Source: Legionella_C sp963803545
GTDB taxonomy: Bacteria; Pseudomonadota; Gammaproteobacteria; Legionellales; Legionellaceae
DNA: 64,000 nt
Direction: 5' to 3'
NCBI GenBank assembly: GCA_963803545.1
Contig: CAWDMX010000001.1
Coordinates: 620,001-684,000, forward strand
Shown here one piece after another: positions 53,967 to 62,587 of the stretch (positions are counted from its first letter, which is position 1; every line of letters starts with the position of its first letter). The notes beneath the pieces are model-generated. The model was not told the DNA's origin. It worked only from the letters and a program-made list of their open reading frames with translations, and ran no database searches. The translations under genes were made by a program, and so were the position numbers.

Positions 53967-54665
53967 ATGAAAATTGAAAATGGTGTTTTGGTTGCAATTG
54001 AAAGCAGGGATATTGTGAATGGTAAACTTGACCTATCGAGCCGAAACATCCGAAAAATAGGCGATGAAATAGGTCAATTTTGTCACTATATAAGAGCCGT
54101 GGTTTTTCCTGAGTCTCTTGAGGAAATAGGGCATAAGGTATTTGCGTATTGCTTAAATTTAACCGAAGTGCGGTTTCCTACTGGGATTAAAAAAATTGGC
54201 AGGTTTGCCTTTACACGCTGTCCATTAGGTTCGGTCACGTTTTATGGAGAAATGGAAGAAATTGGTAGTTACGCTTTTTTAGACTGCTCACTTACTAAAG
54301 CGACGTTTTATCCAGGGCTTATAAACAATGGTAAAAAAGCTTTTTCAAATTGCGCATTGGAAGAAATGACCCTATCGTTTGGGTTTGACACCATCCATTC
54401 TGAGGCATTTGATAGCTGCCCGAACTTACGGATAATTTATGTCCGATGTGGCAATGAGGAGGATTTTTCAAGCGTCCTACAGGTACTGCCTGAACACATG
54501 CGATCGCTGGCTACAAAGGTTCCTTATAGCCGAAGCAAATCAGCTCGTTCCGTAGTAGTAGCGCACGCAGAAACGCCCTCTCTAGCAAGTTTTTTCCCCA
54601 ACACGAATTATCAAAAGAGGCAACAGAAGCTTAATGAGCGGATGTACGGCCAGCTCCGACTTTAA
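53967..54665 (+). CDS. BspA-type leucine-rich-repeat protein
   Basis: A 232-residue protein (from ATG 53967, with GAGAGAG upstream) built of LRR_5/BspA repeats: SLEEIGHKVFAYCLNLTEVR, GIKKIGRFAFTRCPLGSV, EMEEIGSYAFLDCS, and GFDTIHSEAFDSCPNLRI, each with the IG..AF..C pattern. The tail is basic and Gln/Arg-rich. No signal peptide is seen. An in-frame ATG at 53805 would add 54 residues without motifs. Such repeats mediate protein contacts, and in amoeba-associated bacteria they occur in host-directed proteins; secretion here is inference. Confidence 0.8.
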   Translation: MKIENGVLVAIESRDIVNGKLDLSSRNIRKIGDEIGQFCHYIRAVVFPESLEEIGHKVFAYCLNLTEVRFPTGIKKIGRFAFTRCPLGSVTFYGEMEEIGSYAFLDCSLTKATFYPGLINNGKKAFSNCALEEMTLSFGFDTIHSEAFDSCPNLRIIYVRCGNEEDFSSVLQVLPEHMRSLATKVPYSRSKSARSVVVAHAETPSLASFFPNTNYQKRQQKLNERMYGQLRL

Positions 54666-55281
54666 AAAACGCAAGTCGGTTGATAAAATAAGCTAATCTC
54701 CGTAACGGACGAAAACGCGGCATAATCTGTACCGGTTCCGTTATTTTTGACCGATTGCGTCGCACAAGCGATAGGATTAATACGGTAAAACACAAAGGCA
54801 TTCTGTTGGAGCTCGTGATTGCTTCGAATTCATTGCAACCAAGGGGGCGACCCGGTGAGCAATGAAACAGTGCTTAGAAGAAAGACGGGCATTGCTATTA
54901 AATTAGTTGCTTGCACCGGTTAATAAAACAGACAACGAGTTATCTAAAAATAATTACGGATACCCGATATTTGCTCGACAGAGTTGTTGAACGTATAATT
55001 GCCCCGGTTAGGTAACACACACGGGCGCTATAAAGACCATCACTGATGGAGCATTAAATTCTGAAACAAGCAGGGAGTTGCGTAATTATCGGTGGTTTAA
55101 ATTTATAAAGTAGTGTGCGAGCTAGTTTGCGAAACGCCGCAAGGCACCATTAATAAATAAAAACTGTATACTCATTAAAAATGTACTGGCATAATTTCTA
55201 GTCTTGCTAAAGTCTAAGCAGACTAGAGGCCGTGCTGGATTCACGTCAAAAGAATCAAATAATAATTAATGGTAGATCTAT
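54666..55281. other. Stretch without a recognised gene
   Basis: Both strands lack long frames with motifs over some 615 bases. It separates two unusual genes and should hold the promoter of the downstream membrane protein, but I could not identify a convincing one. Confidence 0.4.
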
Positions 55282-56559
55282 ATGGCGCATTCCGTTTTAA
55301 TTCGGTTAGCAACACAGACAAGTTTGTCTTTTATGTTTGACGCGGAATATAACTTAGTAGATGACGATTTTAACAAAATAAACACAGCGGATAAAACACG
55401 GTTCTATCAGTGTTTATTGGTGGAGCACCAGCAGATTGTCATCGATTTTGAAGCAATCTGTAATCAAATAATAACCGATAGCGCAGCATGCACCAAAGAG
55501 CAACTCAGAGCAGGGATTTTGCTCGCAAAATTTTTAGAGTGCAATTATAAAAATTTGAAGATGTATGGTTTTCATGAAAAAACGCAACGCTATATTAAGG
55601 CTTTATACGCGCTTAATGCGGATGACGCCGAACTATGGAAGCCCGCTGTTGAAAGACCGCTAAACCATGCATTAGACATAGTGGTTGATAGCTACATACG
55701 CGAGCGCACTGCTTTTTATAATTTTTGGCGCCTCCTATTTATACGTACGAAACGGCTTTTAGAAGCATTGGTAGCGGTAATTGTCTGGTCACCCTACATC
55801 CAAATAGTTAAACAATTCAGCAAATACTCAAGTCCGTTGCTGGCGATTGTTAGCTGGCTTTTTTATGTCCCGAGACTGTTGACAAATATTTACTTAGTGA
55901 TAGCGCATTTTTATGCCTATCTCATAGCGGATGAGATACAAAAGAAATACTACTACAGTTTATTTTGTGTCCAATTTCATTATCGATGGTTTGAGCTTTT
56001 TAACGATACCCTCTGGTTTTTGGGAGGGTTGTCTACCTGCTTTGTATTGGTTGGCTCTTTGCAGCCTCTTGCCGTGTATTTTACAATTATTTTTTACGTA
56101 TACGATATTTTATTACCCTGCATACGGTTTTATATTGAAAGAAACAGAGCCATCACTTTATACAACCAATATGTTGATAGCTTCGCAATTAGCGCACTGG
56201 ATAAGCAGCAATTACTATCCTATTGTGAATGTTTACAGCAAAAAATTAATTTCGAAAAAAAAAGACTATTAGTTAGTGTAATTAACACAACGCTTCTAAC
56301 GATAGCAATGGTAATTTGTCTACCGGCTTTTGCAATAAGCCCTGTAATCCCAATATTTGGCGCCATTTTATTGATAGCGATTACAGTAGGTTGTTATGTA
56401 ATAAATAAAAAAGTTGAAGCGCTGAGACCGGTCTGTACAATTGATGCCTTGAACGTGCATACAATTTTTGGAGGAAGAAAAATAAATGATCAATCTACCC
56501 CAGTTCAAAACGATTCCACAGAAGATACCCCAAGAACTCGATCTGCTGCTTCACGCTAA
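55282..56559 (+). CDS. Multi-pass membrane protein of unknown function
   Basis: A 425-residue protein I do not recognise. The first 150 residues are soluble and mostly helical. Hydrophobic segments follow: LLEALVAVIVWSPYIQIV, LLAIVSWLFYVPRLL, IYLVIAHFYAYLI, LGGLSTCFVLVGSL, YFTIIFYVYDILLP, and a final pair (LLVSVINTTLLTIAMVICLP and PVIPIFGAILLIAITVGCYV). The last 40 residues are polar (STPVQNDSTEDTPRTRS). Large proteins of this layout, without homologues outside a lineage, are common among Legionellales. The prlC start lies inside its 3' end. Confidence 0.7.
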   Translation: MAHSVLIRLATQTSLSFMFDAEYNLVDDDFNKINTADKTRFYQCLLVEHQQIVIDFEAICNQIITDSAACTKEQLRAGILLAKFLECNYKNLKMYGFHEKTQRYIKALYALNADDAELWKPAVERPLNHALDIVVDSYIRERTAFYNFWRLLFIRTKRLLEALVAVIVWSPYIQIVKQFSKYSSPLLAIVSWLFYVPRLLTNIYLVIAHFYAYLIADEIQKKYYYSLFCVQFHYRWFELFNDTLWFLGGLSTCFVLVGSLQPLAVYFTIIFYVYDILLPCIRFYIERNRAITLYNQYVDSFAISALDKQQLLSYCECLQQKINFEKKRLLVSVINTTLLTIAMVICLPAFAISPVIPIFGAILLIAITVGCYVINKKVEALRPVCTIDALNVHTIFGGRKINDQSTPVQNDSTEDTPRTRSAASR

Positions 56560-58486
56560 TCTTAAAAAAATTGATGAGCTGCTAAGGGCGCCCATTTTCA
56601 CCTGGGATAATTTAGTAAGCCCTCTTGAGGAAATGGAGAATAAGCTCGAGCAATTCTGGTCGCCCATCGCCCACCAACATGCGGTTGTCAATTCTAAAGA
56701 GTTAAGAAAATGCTATCAACAATGTTTGCCAAAACTATCAGCTTATGAATCCGCTATTGGTCAAAATACGCAGTTGTATCAAGCAATAAAATCATTGGAT
56801 AAAGAAGCGCTCGATAGCGTGCAAAAAAAAATTGTCACCGATCTTTTGCAGGATTTAGAATTATCCGGGGTTGCTTTAACCTCCGAGAAAAAAGTGCGAT
56901 TTGAGGCTATTCAAGCGCGATTGAGCGAGCTGGCCAACCTTTTTGAAAATAATATCCTTGATGCGGTTCAAGCTTTTGAGTTGCGCATAACGGATGAAGC
57001 ACTTTTAACAGGAGTACCTGAGCACGCACGAGCAACCGCGGCGTTTCTCGCACAAAAAAAACAAGAGCAAGGATGGATCTTAACCTTGGACGCGCCTTGT
57101 TACCTTGCGGTTATTACTTATTGTGACAATCGTGAGTTACGAGAAATTCTTTACAAAGCATACGTCACTCGAGCATCGGATGAAGGTCCCAATGCGGGTC
57201 AATACGATAATTCTGCGCTCATTGACGAAATTCTTTGTCTGCGCAACGAACAAGCCCAATTAGTAGGATTTAATAATTACGCTGAAAGTTCTTTGCAACA
57301 AAAAATGGCTAATTCCTGTGTGGAGGTGATCGATTTTTTAAATAAACTTGCTGCGTGCTCCTATACACACGCAAAAAATGAGTACAACAATCTGGCTGCT
57401 TTCGCAAAGCAAGAATGCAACTTATCTCCGATTGAACCATGGGATGTGGCCTACCTGTCTGAAAAATTATGCCAACGCACGCATACTATTTCTCAAGAGG
57501 AATTGCGAGTGTATTTCCCCGTTGCTAAAGTTAAAGAGGGGTTGTTTACTATTATTAATAAACTTTACGGCATCACGCTTTCACCGGTAAAATCCGCTGA
57601 GGCGTGGCACCAGGATGTGCTGTGCTACCGCTTGGACGATGAAAAAAACGAAACACGTGGCTTTGTTTATATGGATATATTTGCTCGGCCTAACAAACGC
57701 GGTGGGGCATGGATGGATTCCCTACAGTCCCGACGTAAACGGCATGACGGCAGTATTCAGTTACCAATTGCGACGCTTACCTGTAATTTTGCTAAAACAG
57801 ACTCCAGTGAAAAAGCATTATTATCTCACGATGAGATGACTACCTTATTTCATGAGTTCGGCCATTGTCTGCACCATCTACTCACCAAAGTTGATTATTT
57901 AAGTGCTGCAGGAATTAACGGGGTCGAATGGGACGCGGTAGAGTTACCAAGCCAAATATTTGAAAATTGGTGCTGGGAGTATCAAGCAATTTCATTACTG
58001 TCTGCCCACCCAGAAACGCAGCAACCTCTTGAGAAAGTAATTTTTGATAATTTATTAAATGCAAAAAACTTTCAATCAGCCATGGCTATGATGCGCCAAT
58101 TAGAATTTTCGCTGTTCGATTTTATAGTGCATAAAGACTTTAAACGAGACAAAAATTTTGTTGCGGACACTTTAAATACAATCCGTGCACAATGCACGGT
58201 TACGCCAATTGCGGCCTACAATCGGTTTCAACACAGTTTTTCACACATCTTTGCCGGTGGCTATGCCGCGGGATATTACAGTTATAAATGGGCGGAAGTT
58301 TTATCAAGTGATGCTTACGCTCGGTTTGAGGAGGAGGGTGTGTTTAATCCAATTACCGGGCGGTCGTTTTTAGAGACCATTTTAGAAGTGGGAAGCTCCC
58401 TGCCCGCAGCTGACGCCTATAAAAATTTTCGAGGCCGACCTGCAACGATTGATGCTTTATTAAAGCACAATGGGATTGCTGTTTAA
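56486..58486 (+). CDS. prlC: Oligopeptidase A (M3 family zinc metallopeptidase)
   Basis: A 666-residue cytosolic peptidase that degrades short peptides, including cleaved signal peptides. The zinc motif HEFGHCLHHLL with the downstream Glu in NGVEWDAVELPSQIFENW is intact, and the C-terminal FAGGYAAGYYSYKWAEVLSS and SLPAADAYKNFRGRPA match the family. Length agrees with E. coli PrlC (about 680). GGAGG (56470-56474) precedes the ATG. It overlaps the preceding membrane gene by 74 bases. Confidence 0.95.
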   Translation: MINLPQFKTIPQKIPQELDLLLHANLKKIDELLRAPIFTWDNLVSPLEEMENKLEQFWSPIAHQHAVVNSKELRKCYQQCLPKLSAYESAIGQNTQLYQAIKSLDKEALDSVQKKIVTDLLQDLELSGVALTSEKKVRFEAIQARLSELANLFENNILDAVQAFELRITDEALLTGVPEHARATAAFLAQKKQEQGWILTLDAPCYLAVITYCDNRELREILYKAYVTRASDEGPNAGQYDNSALIDEILCLRNEQAQLVGFNNYAESSLQQKMANSCVEVIDFLNKLAACSYTHAKNEYNNLAAFAKQECNLSPIEPWDVAYLSEKLCQRTHTISQEELRVYFPVAKVKEGLFTIINKLYGITLSPVKSAEAWHQDVLCYRLDDEKNETRGFVYMDIFARPNKRGGAWMDSLQSRRKRHDGSIQLPIATLTCNFAKTDSSEKALLSHDEMTTLFHEFGHCLHHLLTKVDYLSAAGINGVEWDAVELPSQIFENWCWEYQAISLLSAHPETQQPLEKVIFDNLLNAKNFQSAMAMMRQLEFSLFDFIVHKDFKRDKNFVADTLNTIRAQCTVTPIAAYNRFQHSFSHIFAGGYAAGYYSYKWAEVLSSDAYARFEEEGVFNPITGRSFLETILEVGSSLPAADAYKNFRGRPATIDALLKHNGIAV

Positions 58487-58522
58487 ATAAATTTCAAAAA
58501 TACTGGGAAGGGTGTCTTTTTA

Positions 58523-58531
58523 TGATATACT
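58523..58531 (+). promoter_or_regulatory. Extended -10 promoter of ssrA
   Basis: TG-A-TATACT (58523-58531) lies 16 bases before the mature 5' end of tmRNA. The -35 region is poor. Confidence 0.6.
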
Positions 58532-58547
58532 TTAATTGTACAATTAT

Positions 58548-58944
58548 GGGGGCGACCTGGCTTCGACGCGGGTTACGAAACCTAAAGTGCATGCCGAGAG
58601 TGAGACATCTCGTTAATCAGGCTCAAAATAAATATAAATGCAAACAATGATATGTTCGAGGGAGAAGCTATTGCCGCGTAAGCTGCTTTAGTTTTAACCT
58701 CAACGTGTACTGCTTAAACCCAGTGCCCCGTTGACCGAGCTCGCTTATCGGTATCGAATCAACGGTCATAGAAGATAAGCTAGTGCTTTAAACGTCTCGA
58801 GTAAAGTTACGAAATTTAGAGAATCGCTGTATTTAACCCTGCCTATCGGGGTGATTCCAGTTAAACTTAATTGATAAGGCTACGCATGTAGATCTAAGGG
58901 CAGAGGATTTGCGGACGCGGGTTCGATTCCCGCCGCCTCCACCA
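58548..58944 (+). ncRNA. ssrA: Transfer-messenger RNA
   Basis: A 397-nt tmRNA that rescues stalled ribosomes. The ends GGGGGCG and CGCCTCC-ACCA pair as an alanine-type acceptor with the diagnostic G-U at the third pair, and the T-arm GGTTCGATTCC is present. The tag frame starts at GCA 58640 and ends at TAA 58679-58681, encoding ANNDMFEGEAIAA. The C-terminal AIAA is a normal ClpXP-type degron, and GEAIAA resembles the Legionella tag as I recall it. The 3' end is a common integration site, and an accessory region lies just downstream. Confidence 0.96.
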
Positions 58945-58961
58945 ATTTTTTAAATCACTCC

Positions 58962-59045
58962 TGACCACCAAAGACCACAACAAACCCTTGTAAATCAAGG
59001 GCTTTTAGCTAAATAATTCCCTGTTAAAGTGGTCTTTTGTGGTCT
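58962..59045. repeat. 19-bp inverted repeat and inner hairpin downstream of ssrA
   Basis: TGACCACCAAAGACCACAA (58962-58980) is an inverted copy (16 of 19 bases) of 59027-59045. Inside it CCCTTG-TAAAT-CAAGGG followed by CTTTT (58985-59005) could terminate ssrA. The GACCAC doublets in both arms look like recombinase-binding half-sites. An att or integrase-binding role is inference from the position beside tmRNA. Confidence 0.5.
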
Positions 59046-59063
59046 GCTGTTGGCTCAAAAATC

Positions 59064-59113
59064 ACCCAAAAAATGCCCAAAATTTTTGGAAAAGTACCCA
59101 ATATCTGCCCAAA
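59064..59113. repeat. Four helically phased CCCAA repeats
   Basis: The motif CCCAA occurs at 59065, 59076, 59097 and 59108, with spacings of 11, 21 and 11 bases, that is one, two and one helical turns. This regular placement is typical of arm sites for an integrase or of a cooperative DNA-binding protein. Confidence 0.5.
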
Positions 59114-59165
59114 AATATAGGTTAAACTATGTGCTACTTTAAGTCGGAATCTGTTTGGAGTATCA

Positions 59166-59931
59166 ATGAATTACTTTAATCTGCAAGGCAAAACCGCTTT
59201 AATTACAGGTGCATCAAGTGGACTTGGCAAGCAATTTGCCATCTGTCTTGCAAATGCGGGGGCTCGTGTTATTTTGAGTGCGCGACGATCAGAGCCATTA
59301 AAATTTCTTTCTGGGCAAAATCAAACAAAGCATTTGGATGACAATGGATGTCTCAGATAGTGATTCCGTACAAAAGACCATAACAGAACTTGAAACACAA
59401 GAAGAGAAAATTGATATTTGCATCAATGCTGCTGGCATCGCGAAACTAACACCTATATTTGATGCAACTGATTATCATGACTTTGAGCGCATCATACAAA
59501 CTAATGTAATGGGTACTTGGTACGTTACCCATGCGATTGCAAATCATATGAAAAAATATAGCCTCCCGGGTTCTATCATCAATATTGCAAGTGTTAACGG
59601 CGCTAATCGACTACGAGAAGAACTAAGCGGATATGCTGCATCAAAAGCGGCCGTCATTCAAATGATTAAAGCCTTGGTTGGTGAGCTCTATAATGCAAAT
59701 ATTCGAATTAATTGTATAGCCCCTGGCCTTTTTCATACCCCTTTAACGGATTATAAACTCCATACAGAAGCAGCAAGAGACGAAATGTCAAAGAAAATTC
59801 CTTTGCGGTTCGTGGCTGATGTATCCGATTTGGACAGTACTATTCTATATCTAGCGCCAAATGATGCCTCTCGATACGTAACAGGAACTTGCCTTACTGT
59901 AGATGGTGGTGTTTCTTGGGGTGGTTCATGA
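59166..59931 (+). pseudogene. Short-chain dehydrogenase/reductase, frameshifted
   Basis: The N-terminal frame has the NAD(P)-binding GASSGLGKQFAICLANAGAR motif and reads to LSARRSEPLKFL. From about 59300-59320 the match continues one frame later as LGKIKQSIWMTMDVSDSDS, then CINAAGIAKL, the SDR serine in INIASVNGA, the catalytic YAASKAAVIQ and the ending VTGTCLTVDGGVSWGG. A one-base indel in the TTTCTTTCTGGG tract would explain this. The substrate is unknown. It is the first gene of the island, and its stop overlaps the next start (ATGA). Confidence 0.88.
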
Positions 59932-60467
59932 CGATTGCTTTTCGTAATTTATCAGAGCCCGATTTTCCACTGCTTTTAAAATGGTTAGAAATACCTCATG
60001 TCAAAATGTGGTGGGATAGCGAGGTAGTTTGGACATTAGATAAAGTCACCCAAAAATACAGTAGCTATGTAAACCAATATAAGATAGAGAATGGAAAGAA
60101 ACGATCCATTTTTGCTTTTATTATTGTGCTGGATAAGCAGCCAATAGGATACATTCAGTATTATGATGCAAGTGATTTTCTTTCCCTACCTGCTAATCCA
60201 GTTTTTGATTTTCAGAAAATAGCAGCTATTGATTTCTACCTTGGTGAAGAATCCGTTTTGGGACAAGGGCTCGGCAACGCGGCACTAAAGCAATTTGTTC
60301 AGAATATTGTTTTTCAGCAATTTGATATGGCTTTAGTCACGCCAGAAATTAAGAATCTTAGCGCAATCGCCTGGTATCAAAAGGCAGGATTTATTCCTTG
60401 CTTAACAAAAGAAGAAGCTCATGAGCTATGGTTAATCGCAACGAAGGAAGTACCCCATGTCCACTAA
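59928..60467 (+). CDS. AAC(6')-like GNAT acetyltransferase
   Basis: A 179-residue GNAT protein. FRNLSEPDFPLLLKWLEIPH, VKMWWDSEVVW, IGYIQYYDA, and the acetyl-CoA loop GEESVLGQGLGNAALKQF followed by NLSAIAWYQKAGF follow the layout of aminoglycoside 6'-N-acetyltransferases. Other small-molecule substrates cannot be excluded. ATG 59928 overlaps the SDR stop; a longer frame to 59889 runs inside the SDR gene. The end overlaps the kinase gene by 11 bases. Confidence 0.8.
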   Translation: MTIAFRNLSEPDFPLLLKWLEIPHVKMWWDSEVVWTLDKVTQKYSSYVNQYKIENGKKRSIFAFIIVLDKQPIGYIQYYDASDFLSLPANPVFDFQKIAAIDFYLGEESVLGQGLGNAALKQFVQNIVFQQFDMALVTPEIKNLSAIAWYQKAGFIPCLTKEEAHELWLIATKEVPHVH

Positions 60468-61365
60468 TCAACTCAATGAACTTAAAAATATGATATCGTT
60501 AGTGCATGGTGATGTGGGAAAACAATGGTGGCAGAGCTTACCTCAATTTCTTGAAAACCTTGCTCGTACACAGGGGCTTAGTTTATTGGCTCCGTTTGAG
60601 CATTTAAGTTTCAACTACGTGCTCCCAGTTTTGGGCTCAAAAGGTGAAGAGTGGGTATTAAAAGTTAGTGTTCCTCATGATGAATTCTCAAGAGAAATTC
60701 ACGCATTAAGGCATTTTAATGGGAGAGGTTCAGCGCGCTTAATTGCTGCAAATCCTGAAGAAGGTTGGATGCTTATTGAGCGCTTGTTGCCAGGGACACG
60801 ATTAGTTGATGTTCTGGATGAGCAACAAGCTATCCCCATTGCAGTTAGTGTCATGCAGCGTTTGTGGTCACCTGTTACAGAACCACAACTTTTTATTTCA
60901 TTAGAAAAATGGCTCCGAAGTTTGGAGCAGCTTGATACTCAAGCATCATTGCAACAATTGGTTACCAAGAAACTTAAGGATTTTGTGACCAGTCGTGCAA
61001 AAGAGCTTCTATCAAATCAAGGTGAGCCAGTGCTGTTACATGGTGATTTCCATCACTACAATATTTTACAGCACCAATCCGAATGGCTGGCAATCGATCC
61101 TAAAGGGATTATCGGCGAAAGAGAATTTGAAATCGGTGCTTTTTTAAGAAATCCGTTCTGCGTAGTTGAAGATCCGCTTGAAACTAAAGAGTTAGCACGC
61201 AACCTGGATTGGGTCATTGATTTGACCGCATTTAATCGAGAACGCATCTTAAGCTGGTGTATTATTCAGGCCATTTTATGTGTTTGTTGGTATGTTGAGG
61301 ACACTATGCTTGAAAAAGCGCGAAGCCTCACGGCTTATGCCGAACGACTGTATACATTAATTTAA
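60457..61365 (+). CDS. Aminoglycoside/hydroxyurea-type antibiotic kinase (APH(6)-like)
   Basis: A 302-residue phosphotransferase of the aminoglycoside kinase fold. EEWVLKVSVPHDEFSREIHA holds the ATP-binding Lys and following Glu, GWMLIERLLPGTRL is the hinge, LLHGDFHHYNIL is the catalytic HGDxxxxN loop, and WLAIDPKGIIGEREFEIG is the metal-binding part. The IDPKG.IGE..E.G pattern is typical of the streptomycin 6-kinase/hydroxyurea family. Actual substrate is unproven. GGAAG precedes the ATG, inside the preceding gene's end. Confidence 0.85.
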   Translation: MSTNQLNELKNMISLVHGDVGKQWWQSLPQFLENLARTQGLSLLAPFEHLSFNYVLPVLGSKGEEWVLKVSVPHDEFSREIHALRHFNGRGSARLIAANPEEGWMLIERLLPGTRLVDVLDEQQAIPIAVSVMQRLWSPVTEPQLFISLEKWLRSLEQLDTQASLQQLVTKKLKDFVTSRAKELLSNQGEPVLLHGDFHHYNILQHQSEWLAIDPKGIIGEREFEIGAFLRNPFCVVEDPLETKELARNLDWVIDLTAFNRERILSWCIIQAILCVCWYVEDTMLEKARSLTAYAERLYTLI

Positions 61366-61377
61366 TTTGGAAAACAG

Positions 61378-61926
61378 ATGTTACCAGAAATAGAAACTGA
61401 ACGATTGATTTTAAGACCTCCAAAGCTTGGAGATGAAAAACCACTGAATCAAGCAATTAATCGCTCATTACCTGAATTACAGAGGTGGATGCCATGGGCA
61501 AACGATCCAAGCATGCAACCAACCATTAATTTTGTTAAAGAGGGTATTATCAGTTGGGGAGCGGACGCGCCACGTGATTTGCCAATGGTAATTATCCATA
61601 AAAAATCACAACACATTATTGGAGCGAGTGGTTTTAATGATCGCTCCAAACCAGAAGTACCTCTATTTGAAATTGGTTATTGGTTAGATACTGCGTTTAC
61701 AGGCCAAGGACTTGCTACAGAAATGGTACAAGCATTAACCCTTTTTGCATTTGAATCGTTCAAAGCTGCTCGTGTTCAAATTGTGACACAGGTAGGTAAT
61801 GAGGCCAGTCGGCGAGTTGCTGAAAAATGTGGTTTTATTTTAGAGGCAACACTTAAAAATTATTGTGTGGACTCATTATCTGGAAAACCTTCCGATGATT
61901 GGATTTTTGTACGTTTCATGGAATAA
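61378..61926 (+). CDS. RimJ/RimL-type GNAT acetyltransferase
   Basis: A 182-residue N-acetyltransferase. ETERLILRPPKLGDEKPLNQ is the family start, IGASGFNDRS and FEIGYWLDTAFTGQGLATEM contain the acetyl-CoA site, and NEASRRVAEKCGFILEATLK closes the fold. Relatives acetylate protein N-termini or small amines, and some confer drug tolerance. The start lies 12 bases after the kinase gene, with GGAAA upstream. Confidence 0.85.
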   Translation: MLPEIETERLILRPPKLGDEKPLNQAINRSLPELQRWMPWANDPSMQPTINFVKEGIISWGADAPRDLPMVIIHKKSQHIIGASGFNDRSKPEVPLFEIGYWLDTAFTGQGLATEMVQALTLFAFESFKAARVQIVTQVGNEASRRVAEKCGFILEATLKNYCVDSLSGKPSDDWIFVRFME

Positions 61927-61963
61927 TAAAGAGATAAGATGAAGTTAATCAAGGAATTTAATA

Positions 61964-62587
61964 ATGCAGCCTAATCCCAACGAACTGTATCCAATATCAG
62001 GATCCGAGCGCACCGTATTTTTAAAAAACATCATTAAAAACCCAAACATTATTGTTGGGGATTATACCTATTATGATGATCCAGTTGATGTGCATAATTT
62101 TGAAAAGAATGTGCTTTATCATTTTGATTTTATTGGCGATAAGCTGATTATTGGGAAATTTTGCCAAATAGCCACCCATGTTAAATTTGTAATGAATGGC
62201 GGCAGTCATCATTTGGGTGGATTTTCTTCGTTCCCGTTTATTATTTTTCAATCCTATTGGCCTGAAGTTCCTTTTATAGAGAATCGCAAGAAGGATACGG
62301 TGATTGGTAATGATGTTTGGATTGGGTATGACGCGACTATTATGCCAGGTGTAGTTATTGGGGATGGCGCTATTATTGGTACTCGAGCTGTAGTGACTAA
62401 AGATGTAGCGCCTTATGAAATAGTAGGAGGTAATCCCGCGCAGGTCATTCGCAAACGTTTTGATGAAGATACGATTGATTTTTTGCTGAAGCTAGCGTGG
62501 TGGAATTGGCCCATTGGACAAATTAAAGCACATGTTTTAGACATTATGAATGGGGATAAAGTGGCATTGAGCGCTTTAATACCATGA
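61964..62587 (+). CDS. Vat/CatB-type hexapeptide-repeat O-acetyltransferase
   Basis: A 207-residue left-handed beta-helix acyltransferase. GDYTYYDDPVDVHNFEKNVL, KLIIGKFCQIATHVKFVMNG with the following catalytic His (GGSHH), IGNDVWIGYDATIMPGVVIG, and IIGTRAVVTKDVAPYEIVGG match the xenobiotic acetyltransferase (Vat, CatB) group that acetylates streptogramin A or chloramphenicol. Which drug is acetylated cannot be told. The stop overlaps the next start (ATGA). Confidence 0.88.
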   Translation: MQPNPNELYPISGSERTVFLKNIIKNPNIIVGDYTYYDDPVDVHNFEKNVLYHFDFIGDKLIIGKFCQIATHVKFVMNGGSHHLGGFSSFPFIIFQSYWPEVPFIENRKKDTVIGNDVWIGYDATIMPGVVIGDGAIIGTRAVVTKDVAPYEIVGGNPAQVIRKRFDEDTIDFLLKLAWWNWPIGQIKAHVLDIMNGDKVALSALIP

